A DNA stretch of 64,000 nucleotides from Sapria himalayana (taxonomy: Eukaryota > Streptophyta > Magnoliopsida > Malpighiales > Rafflesiaceae), in NCBI GenBank assembly GCA_029783825.1, contig JAREIK010003356.1:1249516-1313515 (forward strand), read 5' to 3'. Below, piece by piece: positions 51,534-64,000 of the stretch. Each line of letters starts with the position of its first letter. The first letter of the stretch is position 1. The notes beneath the pieces are model-generated. The model did not search any database and was not told where the DNA came from. It saw only the letters and a program-made list of their open reading frames with translations. Position numbers and translations under genes: made by a program.

Positions 51534-54500
51534 CTATATGTTTGTTTATCTATCAATATATTTGTCACTTAGTCTATCTATCTTTCTATTAGTATATCAG
51601 TATGACTGACTATTTGTCTGTATGACTATCTATTTGTATGCTTGACTATTTGTCTGTCTGTCTATCTAACCATATGTGTATCAAATTGCAATCTACTAGT
51701 CTATTTATCTATATATCTTCATATATATCTGGCTATATATCTATATATCTATCTATCTATTTATCTTTCTGTCTATGTGTCTATCTATCTTACTATCTAA
51801 CTATTTGTTTTTGTTTTTCTATATGTCTATCTATTTGTCAATGTATTTGTTCGTTATCTCTCTATCAATCTATTAATCTTTTTATCTATCTATCTATTTA
51901 TGTGTTAATCTATCTATATATTTTAATGTAAATCTATATACTTTTCTATCTATTTATCTATCTATCTGTGTGTCTGTCTATCTATCTGTCTATTTATCAA
52001 TCAATGTATCTGTCTATTTTTTGTCAATCTATCTATCCATCTATATGTCAATCTATCTGACTATCTATATGCCTTTCTATCTGTATATATATCTATCTTT
52101 TTATCTGCCTAATATTCTATCTAGCTTTCTAGCTATCTTTATGTCTCTCTATGTGTTTATCAGTCTATATATCTATATGTCTATCTATATATCTATTTAC
52201 ATATTTATTTATCTATCATTCTATTTATCAATCTTTATATTAATGTGTCTATCAATCTATCAATAAATCTATCTATCAATTTGTTTATGAATTTATCTAT
52301 CAATCTATCAATCTATCTATTTATCTATCTATCTACCGATATGTTTATCTATATTTCTATTTATCTATCTATCAATCTCTTTTTATCAATCTAACTATTA
52401 ATCTATCTATCAATCAGTCAATTTATCTATCTATCAATCTATCAATCAATCAATCAATCAATCCATTAATAAATGTGTCTATAAATATGTCTATAAATTT
52501 ATCTATCAATATGTTTATAAATCAATATATCAAATTGTCTATCATTTAATTAATCAATTTATATATCTATCTATTAGTCTTTCTATTAGTCTATCTATCT
52601 ATCTATCTATCAAATTGAATCTTTATCAATCTTTCAATAAGTATATGAATCTATTTAGTGTATCAATCTCAATCAATCAATCTATCAATCAATTTATCTA
52701 TAAATCTATCTATCTATCTATTTTCTATTTGTCTCTCTATCTATTTATCTATTTATTATCTATATATATTTGTATATCTATTTGTATATCTATCTATCTA
52801 TCTATCTATCGTAATATCTATCTATCATAATATCTATCTATCTATCTTTCTATCAATTTATTTTTGTATCTATCTATCTATCTATCTATATATCCATCTA
52901 TCTATATATCAATATTTCTATCAAGTGTATATCAATATGTTTATTTCTATTTATCTATATATGTATTAATCTATCATTAATCTATCTATCTATCTGACTA
53001 TATCTCAATCTATTTATTTGTCTATGTGGCTGTCTATCAATCTATCTATCAATCTATTAATCATTTTGTCTATAAATCTATATACCAATCTATCTATCCT
53101 TATTCCTATCAATCTATCTTCTTATCTGTCTATTTATCTGTATATCTATCTATCTAACTTAATGTCTATCTATCTATTTATCTATCTGACTTCTATCTAT
53201 CTATCTATCTATATATCAATATATTTATCTATCTACCATTCTATCTTTCTATCTATCTATTTATCTATCTATCTGTCTATCTATCTATTTAGCTATCTAT
53301 CTATCTTTCTGTCTATCTTAATATCACTATATCTGTCTATCGATCTATCTATATATCTTTATGTATGTATGTTTCTCTATGTATCATTCTATCTATTAGT
53401 TTATTAATTTACTTTCTATTTGTCTATCTATCTATCTTTCTGTTTGCCTATCTATTTATCTATCAATCCATCGATCTATCTATCTAACTATCTATTTGTC
53501 CGTTTGTCTATTTATTTATCTGTCTATGTATCTATCTATCCGTCTATTTGTTTGTTTGCATGTCTCTTTTTCTATCTATCAACATGTATATCTATATGAT
53601 TAAATATCTATATGTCTGTCTGTCTATCTATATATCTATCTATATGTATATCTATCTATTTGTCAATCAATCAATCTATCTATCTATCTTTATTTCTATC
53701 TATCTTAATATATTTATTTCTGTCTATCTATTTGTCTATATATCTGTCTATCAATCTATCTATCTATTTGTCTATCTAACTATCTATTAGTCTATTTATC
53801 TATATATATATATATTTGTTTGTTTGTCTGTCTATCTATATATCTGTCTATCTATTTGTCTGCCTGTCTCTCTAATTATCTTCCTACCTAAATGTCTATG
53901 TGTCTATCTGTGTGTTAGTATGAATGTCTTCAAACTATTTGTTTATCTATATGTATATAAATTTGTGTACCTATCTGTATGTCTACCTATCTATATGTCT
54001 ATATATCTAGCTATCTATCTAATTATATAACTATCTATATATCTTTCTATCTAACTATCTATCTATCTTTCTATCCATCTTTTTATCTATATCTTTATCT
54101 ATATATGTATTTATATATCTACCTTTTTGTCTCCTATCTATCAATATATTTATCTATCTATCTATTTATTTCTCTAATAATCTATTGATCAATATGTCTA
54201 TCTATTTGTATATATATCATTCTATCTATAAATCAATTAATCTTTCTATCTATCTTTCTATCTATATATCAATCTCTTTATATGTATATTTGTATATCTA
54301 TCTCTTTATTTAGCTATCTATATATCTATTTCTTTAATAATCTATCGATCTATCGATCTATCTATTTATCTATATGTCTATATATCATTATTTTGATCAA
54401 TCAATCAATCTATCTATCTATTTGTCTATCTATACGTCTATCAATCTATCTAACAATTTGCCTATCAATTAGTCTATCTATCAGTCTTTTAATTTGTCTA

Positions 54501-54837
54501 TTAATCTGTCTATCAAACTATCTATCTTTCTATCTATCTAACTATCTATTTGTTTATCTAAATATCTTCCTATCTGTGTATCTATTTGTCTATTATTTTG
54601 TCTGTCTTTTTGTCTGCCTGCCTGCCTACCTGCCTAATTGTCTACCTGCCTGAAGTCTAAAAATCTCTCCATCTGTCTATCTATCTATTTGTCTATCTAG
54701 TTGTATATCTATATGTTTATCTTTCCATCTCTCTATCAATCTATATTTCAATCTATATATCAATCTGTCTATCAACCTTTCTTTTTATCTATATATATAT
54801 ATCTTTCTATCTTTCTATCTATCTATTTATATCTATC

Positions 54838-54884
<47 letters not shown>

Positions 54885-56054
54885 CTATTTATCATTCTAT
54901 TTATCTATCTATCAATCTATGTATCAATTTATTTATCTATCAGTATATCAATTTGTGTATTAATCTATCGATCAAACTATCTATATGTCTATTTTTCTAT
55001 TTGTCTATCTATTTTCATGTCTATTTGGTTGTCTATCTATCTATTTGTCTACCTACTTGATTGACTTTCTACCTCCGTGACTCTCTATCTATCTTTCTAT
55101 TTGTGTATTTATTTATCTGTCTGTCAATATATTTGTTTGTTTATTTGTCTTTCTATATATCTATCTGTCTGTCTATTTGTCTATTTTAATATCTATCTAT
55201 CTTTCTATCTATCTGTCTATCTATCAATCTGTCTGTCTATCAATCTTTATATCTATTTATCTATCTTTCTTTCTTTCAATCTATATGTCTATTTATCTGA
55301 CTATCTATTTTTCTATCTATCTTTTAATCTATCTATTTTTCTATCTTCTTATATATTTTTATATCTATCTAGAAATCAATTTCCAATATATTTGTCTATC
55401 AATCTATCTATCTATCTATCTTTTTGTCTGTCTATCTATTTGTTTGTTTGTGTGTTTATCTATCTGTATGTCTATTTGTCTACCTACCTCTATGACTATC
55501 TACCTGACTGACTATCTTTCTATTTGTTTTTGTGTTTGTCTTAATGTCTATCTATCTATTTATTTGTCTATTTTTTTTATCTATTTGTGTATATTTATCA
55601 GTGTGTCTTTCTATATGTGTGTCTATCCGACTGTCTATCTATCTGTCTATCTCTCTGTCTATATATCTATCCATCTCTTTTCTATTATTTGTCTATCTAT
55701 TTGTCTATCTTGTTTCTATCTATCCATATATCTATCTATTTACATATCTATCTATATATCTGTATACCTATCTATCTATCTATCTATCTTTTTATCTTTG
55801 TGTCTATTTATCTATCTATCTATCTATATATCGATCTGTTTGTCTATCTATATATCTATCTGTCTATGTATCTGTCTATCTATTTGTCTATATGTCTATT
55901 TATCGATCTATCTATCTATATATCTATCTATTTATCTATTATCTATCTATCTATTTATCTATCTATGTCTCTATATATCAATATATGTAAGTATCTTAGT
56001 ATCTATCTATATATCTATCTATTTATCTATGTGTCTATCTATCTATCTATCTTT

Positions 56055-56160
56055 ATTTCTTTCAATATACCTGTCTACCTATCTGTCTATTCATTTATCT
56101 ATTTATCTATCTTTCTTTCTTTCAATATACATGTCTACCTATCTGTCTATTCATCTATTT
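56055..56160. repeat. 60-bp tandem duplication at the end of array D
   Basis: The landmark TTCAATATAC(C/A)TGTCTACC occurs at 56061 and 56121, followed by the same ATCTGTCTATTCAT sequence. Confidence 0.88.
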
Positions 56161-56283
56161 ATCTATATATCTATCTAACTTACTATCTATTTATCTATCT
56201 ATCTATCTATTAATCCATCTATATGTTTATCTTTCTATCTATCTATTTATCTATTTTTTATCTATCTATTTATCTATCTATTT

Positions 56284-56326
<43 letters not shown>

Positions 56327-56395
56327 GGTTATCTACCTATTTGTCTCTATTTGTTTATATTTTGTCTATCTATCTATCTATCAATATGTCTATTT

Positions 56396-57665
56396 AACTA
56401 TAATAAAATTTCTGTTTAGCTATGGAAATTTAGCTAGAGAAATAATCCATTGCTAATTAGCGAGGGATTAGCTAGAGAATAGCAAGAGATGTTTGATTTT
56501 ACATTAAATTACAAATTTTCAATGAATTTGTGATGGATTAGAGTTGGAAATTTTAGAATTAAAAATGTCCCTAACTAATATTATCCTAAATTATAACGCA
56601 AAGATTGGTGGGCATTTTTGCAATGACTTAAGAGATGGATTTCTCCTAGCTAATTAGTTGGATACAAAATCCCTCGTTAAATAATATTCTGAATTTTTTT
56701 TATGATTTTGTATTTAATTGCCAGTGATTATTCCTATAATGATATTTTTAACAAAATATATGAGTTTAGCTATGAATATTTCTCTAGCTATTTGGGCTTG
56801 GGATAATTTTCATTGATAATCTTTAATGATTTAAATTTTTTTATATATTATTTGTTTTAATATTTTGTGTAATTTTTTATATTAAATATATGCCATTGTC
56901 TATGGATGAGCAAACCCTGAAAGACACATTCTTCCCATATAATTATAAAAATAATATATTATAAATAAATAATTTCCAAAATATGTAAATACAAATAAAA
57001 ATTTATATTAATAAAGACTAAAGTAACTATTTTTTATGATTATAAAATTTTTAAAAAATTATACAAAATATTTATCCAAAAAATTTAATTATGTTATTTA
57101 AATATTTGTATTAAAAAATATTAAATAATTAATTATATAATTAATCATTTTTAAGATATTTTAATTAATAAATGAACATACATAAAAATTAATACTAATA
57201 AAAAGCTAAAATATTTAATTGTATGATTAAATAAAAAAAATTATAAAAATACCTGAATTAACGAATAAACAAGTAAATATTTATATTATTTAATATAAAA
57301 ATAAAATTTTATGTTTCTATGAATCTTTTAAAAAAATATTTACTAAAAGATAATAAATTTTTGAATTATAAAAAAAAATTTAAATTTTTCATAAAATGTA
57401 AAAGAAAATAACATATATTTAAAGATAAATACATATATGTTTTAATTACATCAAAATAATTTTGATGATTTAAATAATAAATATGTTAGTGTAGTTATTA
57501 AAACAATACTTCAAGTATTTTTTAGGATATCAAAAGAGTTATTTAAAATATTACTAATACAATTTTATTTTCCTAAAAACATTTAAAAATATTTTTAGCC
57601 CTATAAACACTTTTGAAAATTACTACCAAACTGACCCTAAGTTGATATGAATTCAAGTTTTATTT
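56396..57665. mobile_element. Decayed CACTA-like terminus and subterminal region, copy 1
   Basis: AACTATAATAAAA at 56396 aligns with the CACTACAAGAAAA terminus at 57666, and the following bases (TAGCTATGGAAATTTAGCTAG against TAGCTAGGGAAATTTAGCTAG) are very similar. After it come TAGCTAGAGAAT-like motifs and AT-rich sequence. A block near 56895-57070 (ATGGATGAGCAA, GACACATTCTTC) is shared with about 58850-59020 of copy 2. No coding sequence and no inverted right end are seen. Confidence 0.65.
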
Positions 57666-59700
57666 CACTACAAGAAAAAATCGATCTAGCTAGGGAAATT
57701 TAGCTAGGGATCAATACTTAGCTAATTTCAAAGGAATTAGCTAGAGAATATCAAGGAATTGATGATTTTTTAATGAAAAAAAAAAGCAACGGATTAGCGA
57801 TGGAAAAATTTGCGAAAATTCTGGTAAAGAAAAGTGGAGATTTTAGTGACGGATATAGCGACAGATTAGCGACGAAAAATTTTCGGAACTTCCGTTCATG
57901 AAAAGTATGGATTTTAGCGACGGATTTAGCGACAGATTAGCTACGAAAAATTTTCATAACTTCCATTCAAGAAAAGCATGGATTTTAGTGATGGATTTAG
58001 CAACTAATTAGTGATGGAAAATTTTCGTAATTTCCCTTCAATAAAAGTGGGGATTTTAGCGACGTATATTGCGACAAAATATCCCTCACTAATAAAAGCC
58101 TGAAATTCGTAACAGATTTAGTGACAGAATTTTTCTAGCTATTTTTTAGCGATGGATTTAGCAATGAAATTTCCCTTGCTAATAAAATCATTCATTTAGC
58201 AGTGGATTTAGTGCTGGATTTTTCCAAGCTAATAAAATCATTGATTTAGCGACGGATTTTCCCCCGCTAATAAAATCCATGATTTAGTGACCGATTTAGC
58301 AACTGACTTTCCCTTGCTAATAAAATCTTTAATTTAGTGACAAATTTAGCGATGAATTTAGTGATGAATTTTCCCATACTAATAAAATCAGTAATATAGC
58401 TACGAATTTAGTAACAAATTTTTACTAGCTAATAGAATCCATATTTTAGCTACGGATTTAGTGATGGATTTTCCCTAGCTAATAAAATATGTATTTTAGC
58501 TATGGATTTAGCAATTGAATATTTCTAGCTAATAAAAATCATAAATTAGTGACGAATTTAACGATGGAATTTTCGTATAAATAAAATTTTTAATTTTGCG
58601 ATGGATTTATGTACGAAATTTCCCTTGCTTATAAAATTTGTAATTTAACAACGGAATTAGCGATGGATTTTTTCGAGCTAATAAAATACTTAATATATAG
58701 ATCAATTTTCTCTAGCTTATAAAATCCGTAATTTAGCTACTGATTTAGCGACAATATTTCTCTATCCAATATTTAATTATATAATTATTTTTATTTATTA
58801 TTTATTTTAATATTTTATTTTATTTTGTTTATTAAATTTATGTTATTGGCCTATAGATGAGCAATCCTTGAAACACACATTCTTCTCGTAAACTCAAAAA
58901 AAATAATATTATAAATAATTAATTTAAAATATATAAAAATACGAAAAAAATTATATTAATAAGGACTAAAATAACTATTTTTATGATGTATTAATTTTTT
59001 TAAAAATTATACAAAAAATTTTTATAAAATTTTTAATTAAGAAACTAAATAATTTAAATTAAAGTAACATTAAATAATTAATTCAAAAAGTATACTAATT
59101 TTTTCAATAATATAAAATTAAATTAACATACATTAAAATTTCTACTAATTTAAATGTAAATTAATTCATTGAATGATAAAATAAAAAATATTTTCAAAAA
59201 TATCTGAAATGACTAATAAACTGGTAAATATTAATATTATTATATGTATTAGAAAAATTAAATGATTATAGAAAACTTTTAAAAAATTAAATAATACAAA
59301 TCTTGAAAATCTTGAAATATAATAAAAATATAATTTTTTTAAATAAAGTTAAAAAATAATAATAATAATTATAAATAAATATATAGATGTTTAATCCTAC
59401 TAAAATTTATAAAAATTAAATAATTGAGTAATATTTTTACAATTAGCTTTTAACATTGAGTTTTTAATAAAATAATAAAGATTATTTTTTAATTATCTTC
59501 TCACTTTAAGTAATTTTTTGAACTTTAAAAATTATTAATTATATCAAATAATATGAAATTTTGTGCATTTAAAATTATTTCATATTATCTTCGTAAAAAT
59601 TAATATGAATTATTAAAAATGTATAACCATAAAATATAAATTTTTATAGATTTTTTAACATTAATTATTTTTTATAACTTTTAGGCGAGTGGCTAGAAGA
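57666..59700. mobile_element. CACTA-like terminus and subterminal region, copy 2 (direct repeat of copy 1)
   Basis: It begins with a canonical CACTACAAGAAAAA terminus and GATCTAGCTAGGGAAATT. It contains an expanded subterminal repeat block (57780-58780), then AT-rich sequence homologous to copy 1. It differs from the CACTA-1 and CACTA-2 family in terminus and repeats. No transposase and no opposite terminus were found before the window end, so it may be a non-autonomous element, a solo end, or the edge of an element continuing past 64000. The right boundary given is only where similarity to copy 1 fades. Confidence 0.6.
57780..58780. repeat. Subterminal repeats, units of about 50 bp
   Basis: More than fifteen degenerate units of the form TTTAGCGACGGATTTAGCGA followed by an ATTTTCCCTAGCTAATAAAAT-like segment stand in the same direction. 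In CACTA elements such repeats are the binding sites of the TNPA-like protein. Confidence 0.82.
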
Positions 59701-60351
59701 CAAATCTTCTTTTCATTTATATATTATTATATGAAGTTTGTTAATTTCATACCTATTTGATATTTTTTTTAAGCAAAACATATTTTTTTATTGTTTATAT
59801 ATTTATTTTTTAATTAATATTATAATAAAAAATTATAAGGTATTTGTTTTTCATTTGTACCTTGATACTTGCACATTAATTTTGTTGGAAATATTTTGAT
59901 AGTAAATAAAATTAATGAGTATTTTTTTATTATATATATATATTGTTTATTTAATGTTTTAATAATTAAAAATATAAATATTATCCTAAAATATACATTC
60001 TCTCTCTCAACTTGATGCATCTCTAACAGTAACACAACCGAATTCCTACTCATTCCGTCATTATCTCTTGATGTCGATTCAACTAAAATTAATTCGAGGT
60101 TTAAGTTTTAATTTGTTATTGATTTGAGGTGTGTTTATATATTTATTCTTCATCAATTATCTTGGATTGCTTAATCAAAGAGTAAGCATTTTTATTATAT
60201 TTTTTTTGTTTCTGAATTTCTTCTTTGATCACCATGGTATGCTTGGAATTCATATATAAACGTATTCGTATACATGCTTCATGTATTTGTGATATAATAC
60301 GTTGTCATTGTGTGGATTTTGATGGTGACCCTATACAAAAACAATATATAA
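59701..60351. other. AT-rich sequence, no gene recognised
   Basis: No protein family, RNA gene or mobile-element end is visible. A less AT-rich patch at about 59990-60240 (with CTCTCTCTCAACTTGATGCATC) has some leader-like texture but no convincing open frame. The open stretches at 59820-60053 (minus) and 60225-60407 (plus) show no homology I can name. Confidence 0.55.
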
Positions 60352-60556
60352 ATAGTATATATACTTATGTTTGCCGACTTGATATCTACAAAAATAGTAT
60401 ACATTAATATGCATGTGTATTTTATACATAACTAGTATACATACTTAGGTATGCCGACTTGATATCTACAAAAATAGTATATATCAATATGCATGTGTAT
60501 TTTATACATGACTAGTATACAAATTTAGGTATACTGACTTGATATCTACAAAAAAT
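60352..60556. repeat. 80-bp tandem repeat, about 2.5 units
   Basis: GACTTGATATCTACAAAAA occurs at about 60376, 60456 and 60536, with a shared GCATGTGTATTTTATACAT segment between. The period is exactly 80 bases. Confidence 0.93.
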
Positions 60557-60582
60557 ATTCAAAAATGAGTAATGATTGAATT

Positions 60583-60807
60583 ACAAAATAAAACAAAATA
60601 AATAAAATAAATAAAATAAATAAAATAAATAAGATAAATAAGATAGATAAGATAGATAAGATAAATAAGATAAATAAGATAAATAAGATAAATAAGATAA
60701 ATAAGATAAATAAGATAAATAAGATAAATAAGATAAATAAGATAAATAAGATAAATAAAATAAATAAAATAAATACAATAAATAAAATAAATAAAATAAA
60801 TAAATAA

Positions 60808-60846
<39 letters not shown>

Positions 60847-60934
60847 AATAAATAAAATAAATAAAATAAATAAAATAAATAAAATAAATAAGATAAATAA
60901 GATAAATAAAATAAATAAAATAAATAAAATAAAA
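60583..60934. repeat. AAATA / TAAATAAGA microsatellite
   Basis: About 350 bases built from the pentamer AAATA, a decamer TAAGATAAA(T) in the middle, and a tetramer AAAT patch near 60798-60845. The complementary strand is open in all frames (Leu-Ile-Tyr or Leu-Ser-Tyr repeats) but this is not taken as coding. Confidence 0.95.
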
Positions 60935-63590
60935 GTTAGCATGTCAAATTAAATTAAACTGATTATACTCGATTGAACCTGTTTGAACTAATCACCCAAC
61001 TTCTAGAAAACTTAATTATATTCACACATGTAATTGAAATAATTGAGCAAGAGTTTCTCAATTCACTTTGAAATGTTCTCATGATATGTGTCGTTGTTTG
61101 CTAGGAACCCCTAATCACTTTTATTTATAAGTAAGATTCCAAGTTTTATAATTTTTGATGCAACATTTAGTAAGCCAACACATAGCTTTCACATGTCAAG
61201 TCAATTCCTGGCAGGTATACACATCATCATATAATAAACACACTTTCAAGCACTTGGCATTAATGCATGAGAACACATAGTAAGCACATAATCAAATACT
61301 TATCACTCATGTAAGCCAAGATATGGAAATAATACATACTAACAAATGCTATTCATGCAAGTAAGCATGTGATAAGCTTGTAAGTCAACATATGATATAA
61401 AAATAATTATTCTTATTAATTTTTTCATAGACTTTATTATAATTTTCCTACATGATTAATTTATATTCTTATGGTTGCACTTATCTTTAACAAAGATTAT
61501 CATGGTGTGTGTGTGTGTGTGTGTGTGTATAAAGATTTATATTTATCATGTATCTAACATTTTGTAAATTAAATTTATCTCAAAATTATCTCAAACATAT
61601 TAAATTCATATTTATGTTTCTTGAAATAAAACACATATATTTCTAATAATTTCAATATTCCTTCAATAGATGTCTCATAGTGTGTGATTCCTTGTGATAT
61701 CTCTTGTGTTAGTGATGAGTGGGCTTGTTGAATCAAGTTTAGTAATATTAAAATAATGATTTCATACTGATATAATAAGATCAACATATAGCAATGTGTC
61801 ATAGACACTCAAGCAAAGATAGTATAAAATATATGAACCAAACTTTTTTGTACATAATTACTATCAAAAATAATACTTTTAAAAACAAATAGCATGGCAA
61901 TAAAAATCCGAACCAACAACATGGTAGACTAATCTGCAAAAGATGATGAATACTCTAAGACTGAAAATATGAGTCCGATCCTCGTAGATGTTGGATAAGT
62001 TTTCCATTGTGCTATCATTTATCATGTTGTTCAGATGTTGGAACGTGAGTTTTACCTATTTTAATCATGAAGCCTCATAGTTTATATACGAGCCAAATAA
62101 TAATTTTGGGTTGAGTTTGGGGGAAGGGTAGGTAGATAAAAAAAGTATAATATTTTAAATCTATAACTTTTTTGCTTTAGATAAAGGATATAAAACTATT
62201 AAAAATATTTAGAAAATTTTAATATTTATAATCCCCACAATGTCATGCAACACAATAGATTTTTTTCTACCAAAAAATGTTTTAACTTCAATTTATGATT
62301 TTATCTATAACAATGTAGTTTATTATTACTATAACAATTCAACTTCTACCAAATTTATATTAACTATAATTTATACCATTAACAACTATGAATTATTAGG
62401 AGTTTGGGTATCTCTATAACGTTGATGAATTTCATGTCATACAAGAGTATTCTCCTTACAACAACATTCATTAGGATACCCTTTATCCTGCTGTGTTAAT
62501 AACATCATCTTTTAACACATGGTAATTTTTCTATGCTGCAATATGTTTATTTAAACAATTTAAAAAACTAAAAAATATTATTAGTATTGTTAGTTGAATG
62601 TTGTAGTTATTAGTTGAGTATCATAACTATTAGTTGTAACCTACAAGCTTGAATCTATGTTTCGTGTTTCACAAAATTTGTGGTAGATGTATATTGTAAT
62701 AAATAGTAATAAAGAATATAAGAAAATATGAGAAGTATTATGGAAATGTATGTATCATTAATGAAACATTTTTTTATAGTACTAGTGAATATGTGTGAGT
62801 ACTCTTTTATGTGAGTACACTTTTATAGTTTAATATGAAATAAACATATTTACTAATTATTTTTTAGTCAAGTATTATTAAATATTATTTCATATCTTAA
62901 TATAATAAATTTAAATTAATATAATTTCAAGAACATCAATACAATATAATAAAAAAATAGTAACATATCATAAAAATACAGCAAAATGAATAATAAAAAA
63001 CATTAACAAGTTGTAAATAAAAATAAAAATTTCAAAACTATTCAGAATTATATTGTAATATTATATTTTATTATCTTGAGATACTAGGATGAGATGATTC
63101 ATATAGATTAAGAGTATTTATAGTTTCATTTTGTATTTATAAGTAAATTTTTATTTTATTTAATAAATGATAATGTCATTTTATATAATTTATTCATACT
63201 ATTATATTATTGTGAGATTTTATTTATTTTATTCAGTTGTTTTAATTTTTATGGGAATACTCGATATGTAAAGTTTCATCAATCATTTTTATTCATTATG
63301 TATAGGCATGAGTTTTAGTATATATTATTATTATCGAGTAGTATTTTTTTTATATCATTTTTTTTTCATTTTCATTCACATATCTTCATATTTTTTCTAT
63401 ATATATATATATATGGACATGCAGATATATGGAAGAAATTTATGATGCTTTAGCTGAACATCTTTTCGCTATAGAAGTAGTAGTAAATGGCCATTCAAAG
63501 TAACTTCCAGCTCATGTAGAAAATTGTAGAAATATAATATTTCTTCTCTCTCTCTCTCTCTCTAAACATCATTGTTGGCCATATTTTAGA
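60935..63590. other. AT-rich intergenic-like sequence, no gene recognised
   Basis: No gene, RNA or element could be recognised. It contains a perfect (GT)n run at 61505-61528 and a (CT)n run at 63544-63562. The minus-strand open stretch 61575-61808 has no family features. TAGTACTAGTG near 62778-62788 resembles a terminus but lacks the matching subterminal repeats. Confidence 0.6.
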
Positions 63591-64000
63591 TATTTATTGA
63601 AGTTGTATGACTATATATAAATATATGTATAACTATATAACACTACATAATTAAATATAGCAATATTTGTAAGTATGTATATATATATATATGTAAATCT
63701 ATATATTTATTTATAACTTTATTTATTTATGTATATGTATTTGTATTAATATATCTATATATAACTATATGCTTAACTATATAAAAATATCTATAGTTCT
63801 ATATACTATATGTATAATAACATATAACTATAAATAATTGTATCTTATTATAAAGTACTACTATAAAAGCTTTATACATATATATATTTAAATAATTAAT
63901 TTACAACTTATATTTAATATATATTTGTATATATTAGTATTCAAAAATTATTTTACTATAAATATATATACCTACATGTATAGATATAAGTTTAACTATA
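63591..64000. repeat. Degenerate AT-rich simple sequence at window end
   Basis: Low-complexity TATA, TATG, ACTATA and TTTA units give a loosely periodic texture. It differs from the GATA family because G and C are nearly absent. It continues to the window edge. Confidence 0.75.

Larger units (their letters stand above)
45143..56395 (-). repeat. Degenerate TATC satellite, array D
   Basis: This continues array C beyond the LINE. It is the longest uninterrupted array in the window (about 11.25 kb). The first half (about 45500-53100) is rich in TCAA/ATCA-type units and the last 3 kb is closest to plain CTAT. It shows higher-order duplication at 45245-46490 and short duplications further on. It ends at a decayed CACTA-like terminus at 56396. 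The stop-free TATC frame allows an artefact open frame of 333 codons at 55177-56178. Confidence 0.95.

Noticed and set aside
30388..56456. Many plus-strand open frames resembling membrane proteins in arrays C and D
   Set aside because: Same cause: translated TATC satellite. The hydrophobic Leu/Ile/Tyr content mimics membrane segments.
60559..60942. 127-codon minus-strand open frame
   Set aside because: It is translated AAATA-type microsatellite.
62770..62795. TAGTACTAGTG as the right end of the CACTA-like element starting at 57666
   Set aside because: Its reverse complement begins CACTAGTACTA, which does not match CACTACAAGAAA, and no inverted TAGCGACGG subterminal repeats precede it.
59701..64000. 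tRNA, rRNA or conserved small RNA genes
   Set aside because: No cloverleaf, conserved box motif or rRNA-like sequence could be read in this AT-rich stretch.

Overview
This window looks like non-genic, repeat-dominated nuclear DNA of a flowering plant. The evidence is the plant-type mobile elements: two CACTA (En/Spm) DNA transposons with TNP2-like, TNPA-like and Ulp1-like coding, and one plant L1-type LINE with an RNase H domain. No intact host gene, rRNA, tRNA or CRISPR was found. The base composition is very AT-rich. The species cannot be named from the sequence alone.

Layout. About half of the window (roughly 31 kb) is a degenerate tetranucleotide satellite. It reads GATA on the + strand at 1-5398 and 18424-24603, and TATC (the same repeat inverted) at 30336-38488 and 45143-56395. 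Three insertions split it. (1) CACTA-1, 5402-18423, is a 13.0-kb element with recognisable termini and a TAG target duplication. Removing it restores the GATA phase, so the first two arrays were once one. (2) CACTA-2, 24604-30335, is a relative that lacks its left half. The satellite changes orientation across it, which suggests an inversion or rearrangement breakpoint near 24604. It contains a captured fragment of a host TPR/UvrD-helicase-like (TRANK1-like) gene. (3) A full-length LINE, 38489-45142, lies in minus orientation and is bounded by a 17-bp target duplication and a short poly(A). The last satellite array ends at 56396 on a decayed CACTA-like terminus. A second, directly repeated terminus starts at 57666 with expanded subterminal repeats. 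From about 59700 to 64000 there is AT-rich sequence with small tandem repeats and no recognisable gene.

How the parts relate. All coding sequence belongs to the mobile elements, and every unit is damaged by stops or frameshifts. CACTA-1 still shows the whole set: a TNP2-like transposase, a TNPA-like DNA-binding protein and a Ulp1-like cysteine protease, all on the minus strand. The LINE keeps ORF1 (DUF4283 plus CCHC knuckle) and ORF2 (endonuclease, reverse transcriptase, zf-RVT, RNase H), joined by an ATGA overlap. The many tyrosine/leucine/serine/isoleucine-rich open frames in the satellite are artefacts, because the TATC strand has no stop codon in any frame.

The most interesting points are the size, orientation switch and higher-order structure (a ~625-bp repeat unit) of the GATA satellite, the captured gene pieces in the CACTA elements, the G-rich tract and duplicated structured 3' UTR of the LINE, and the two direct CACTA-like termini at the satellite edge.
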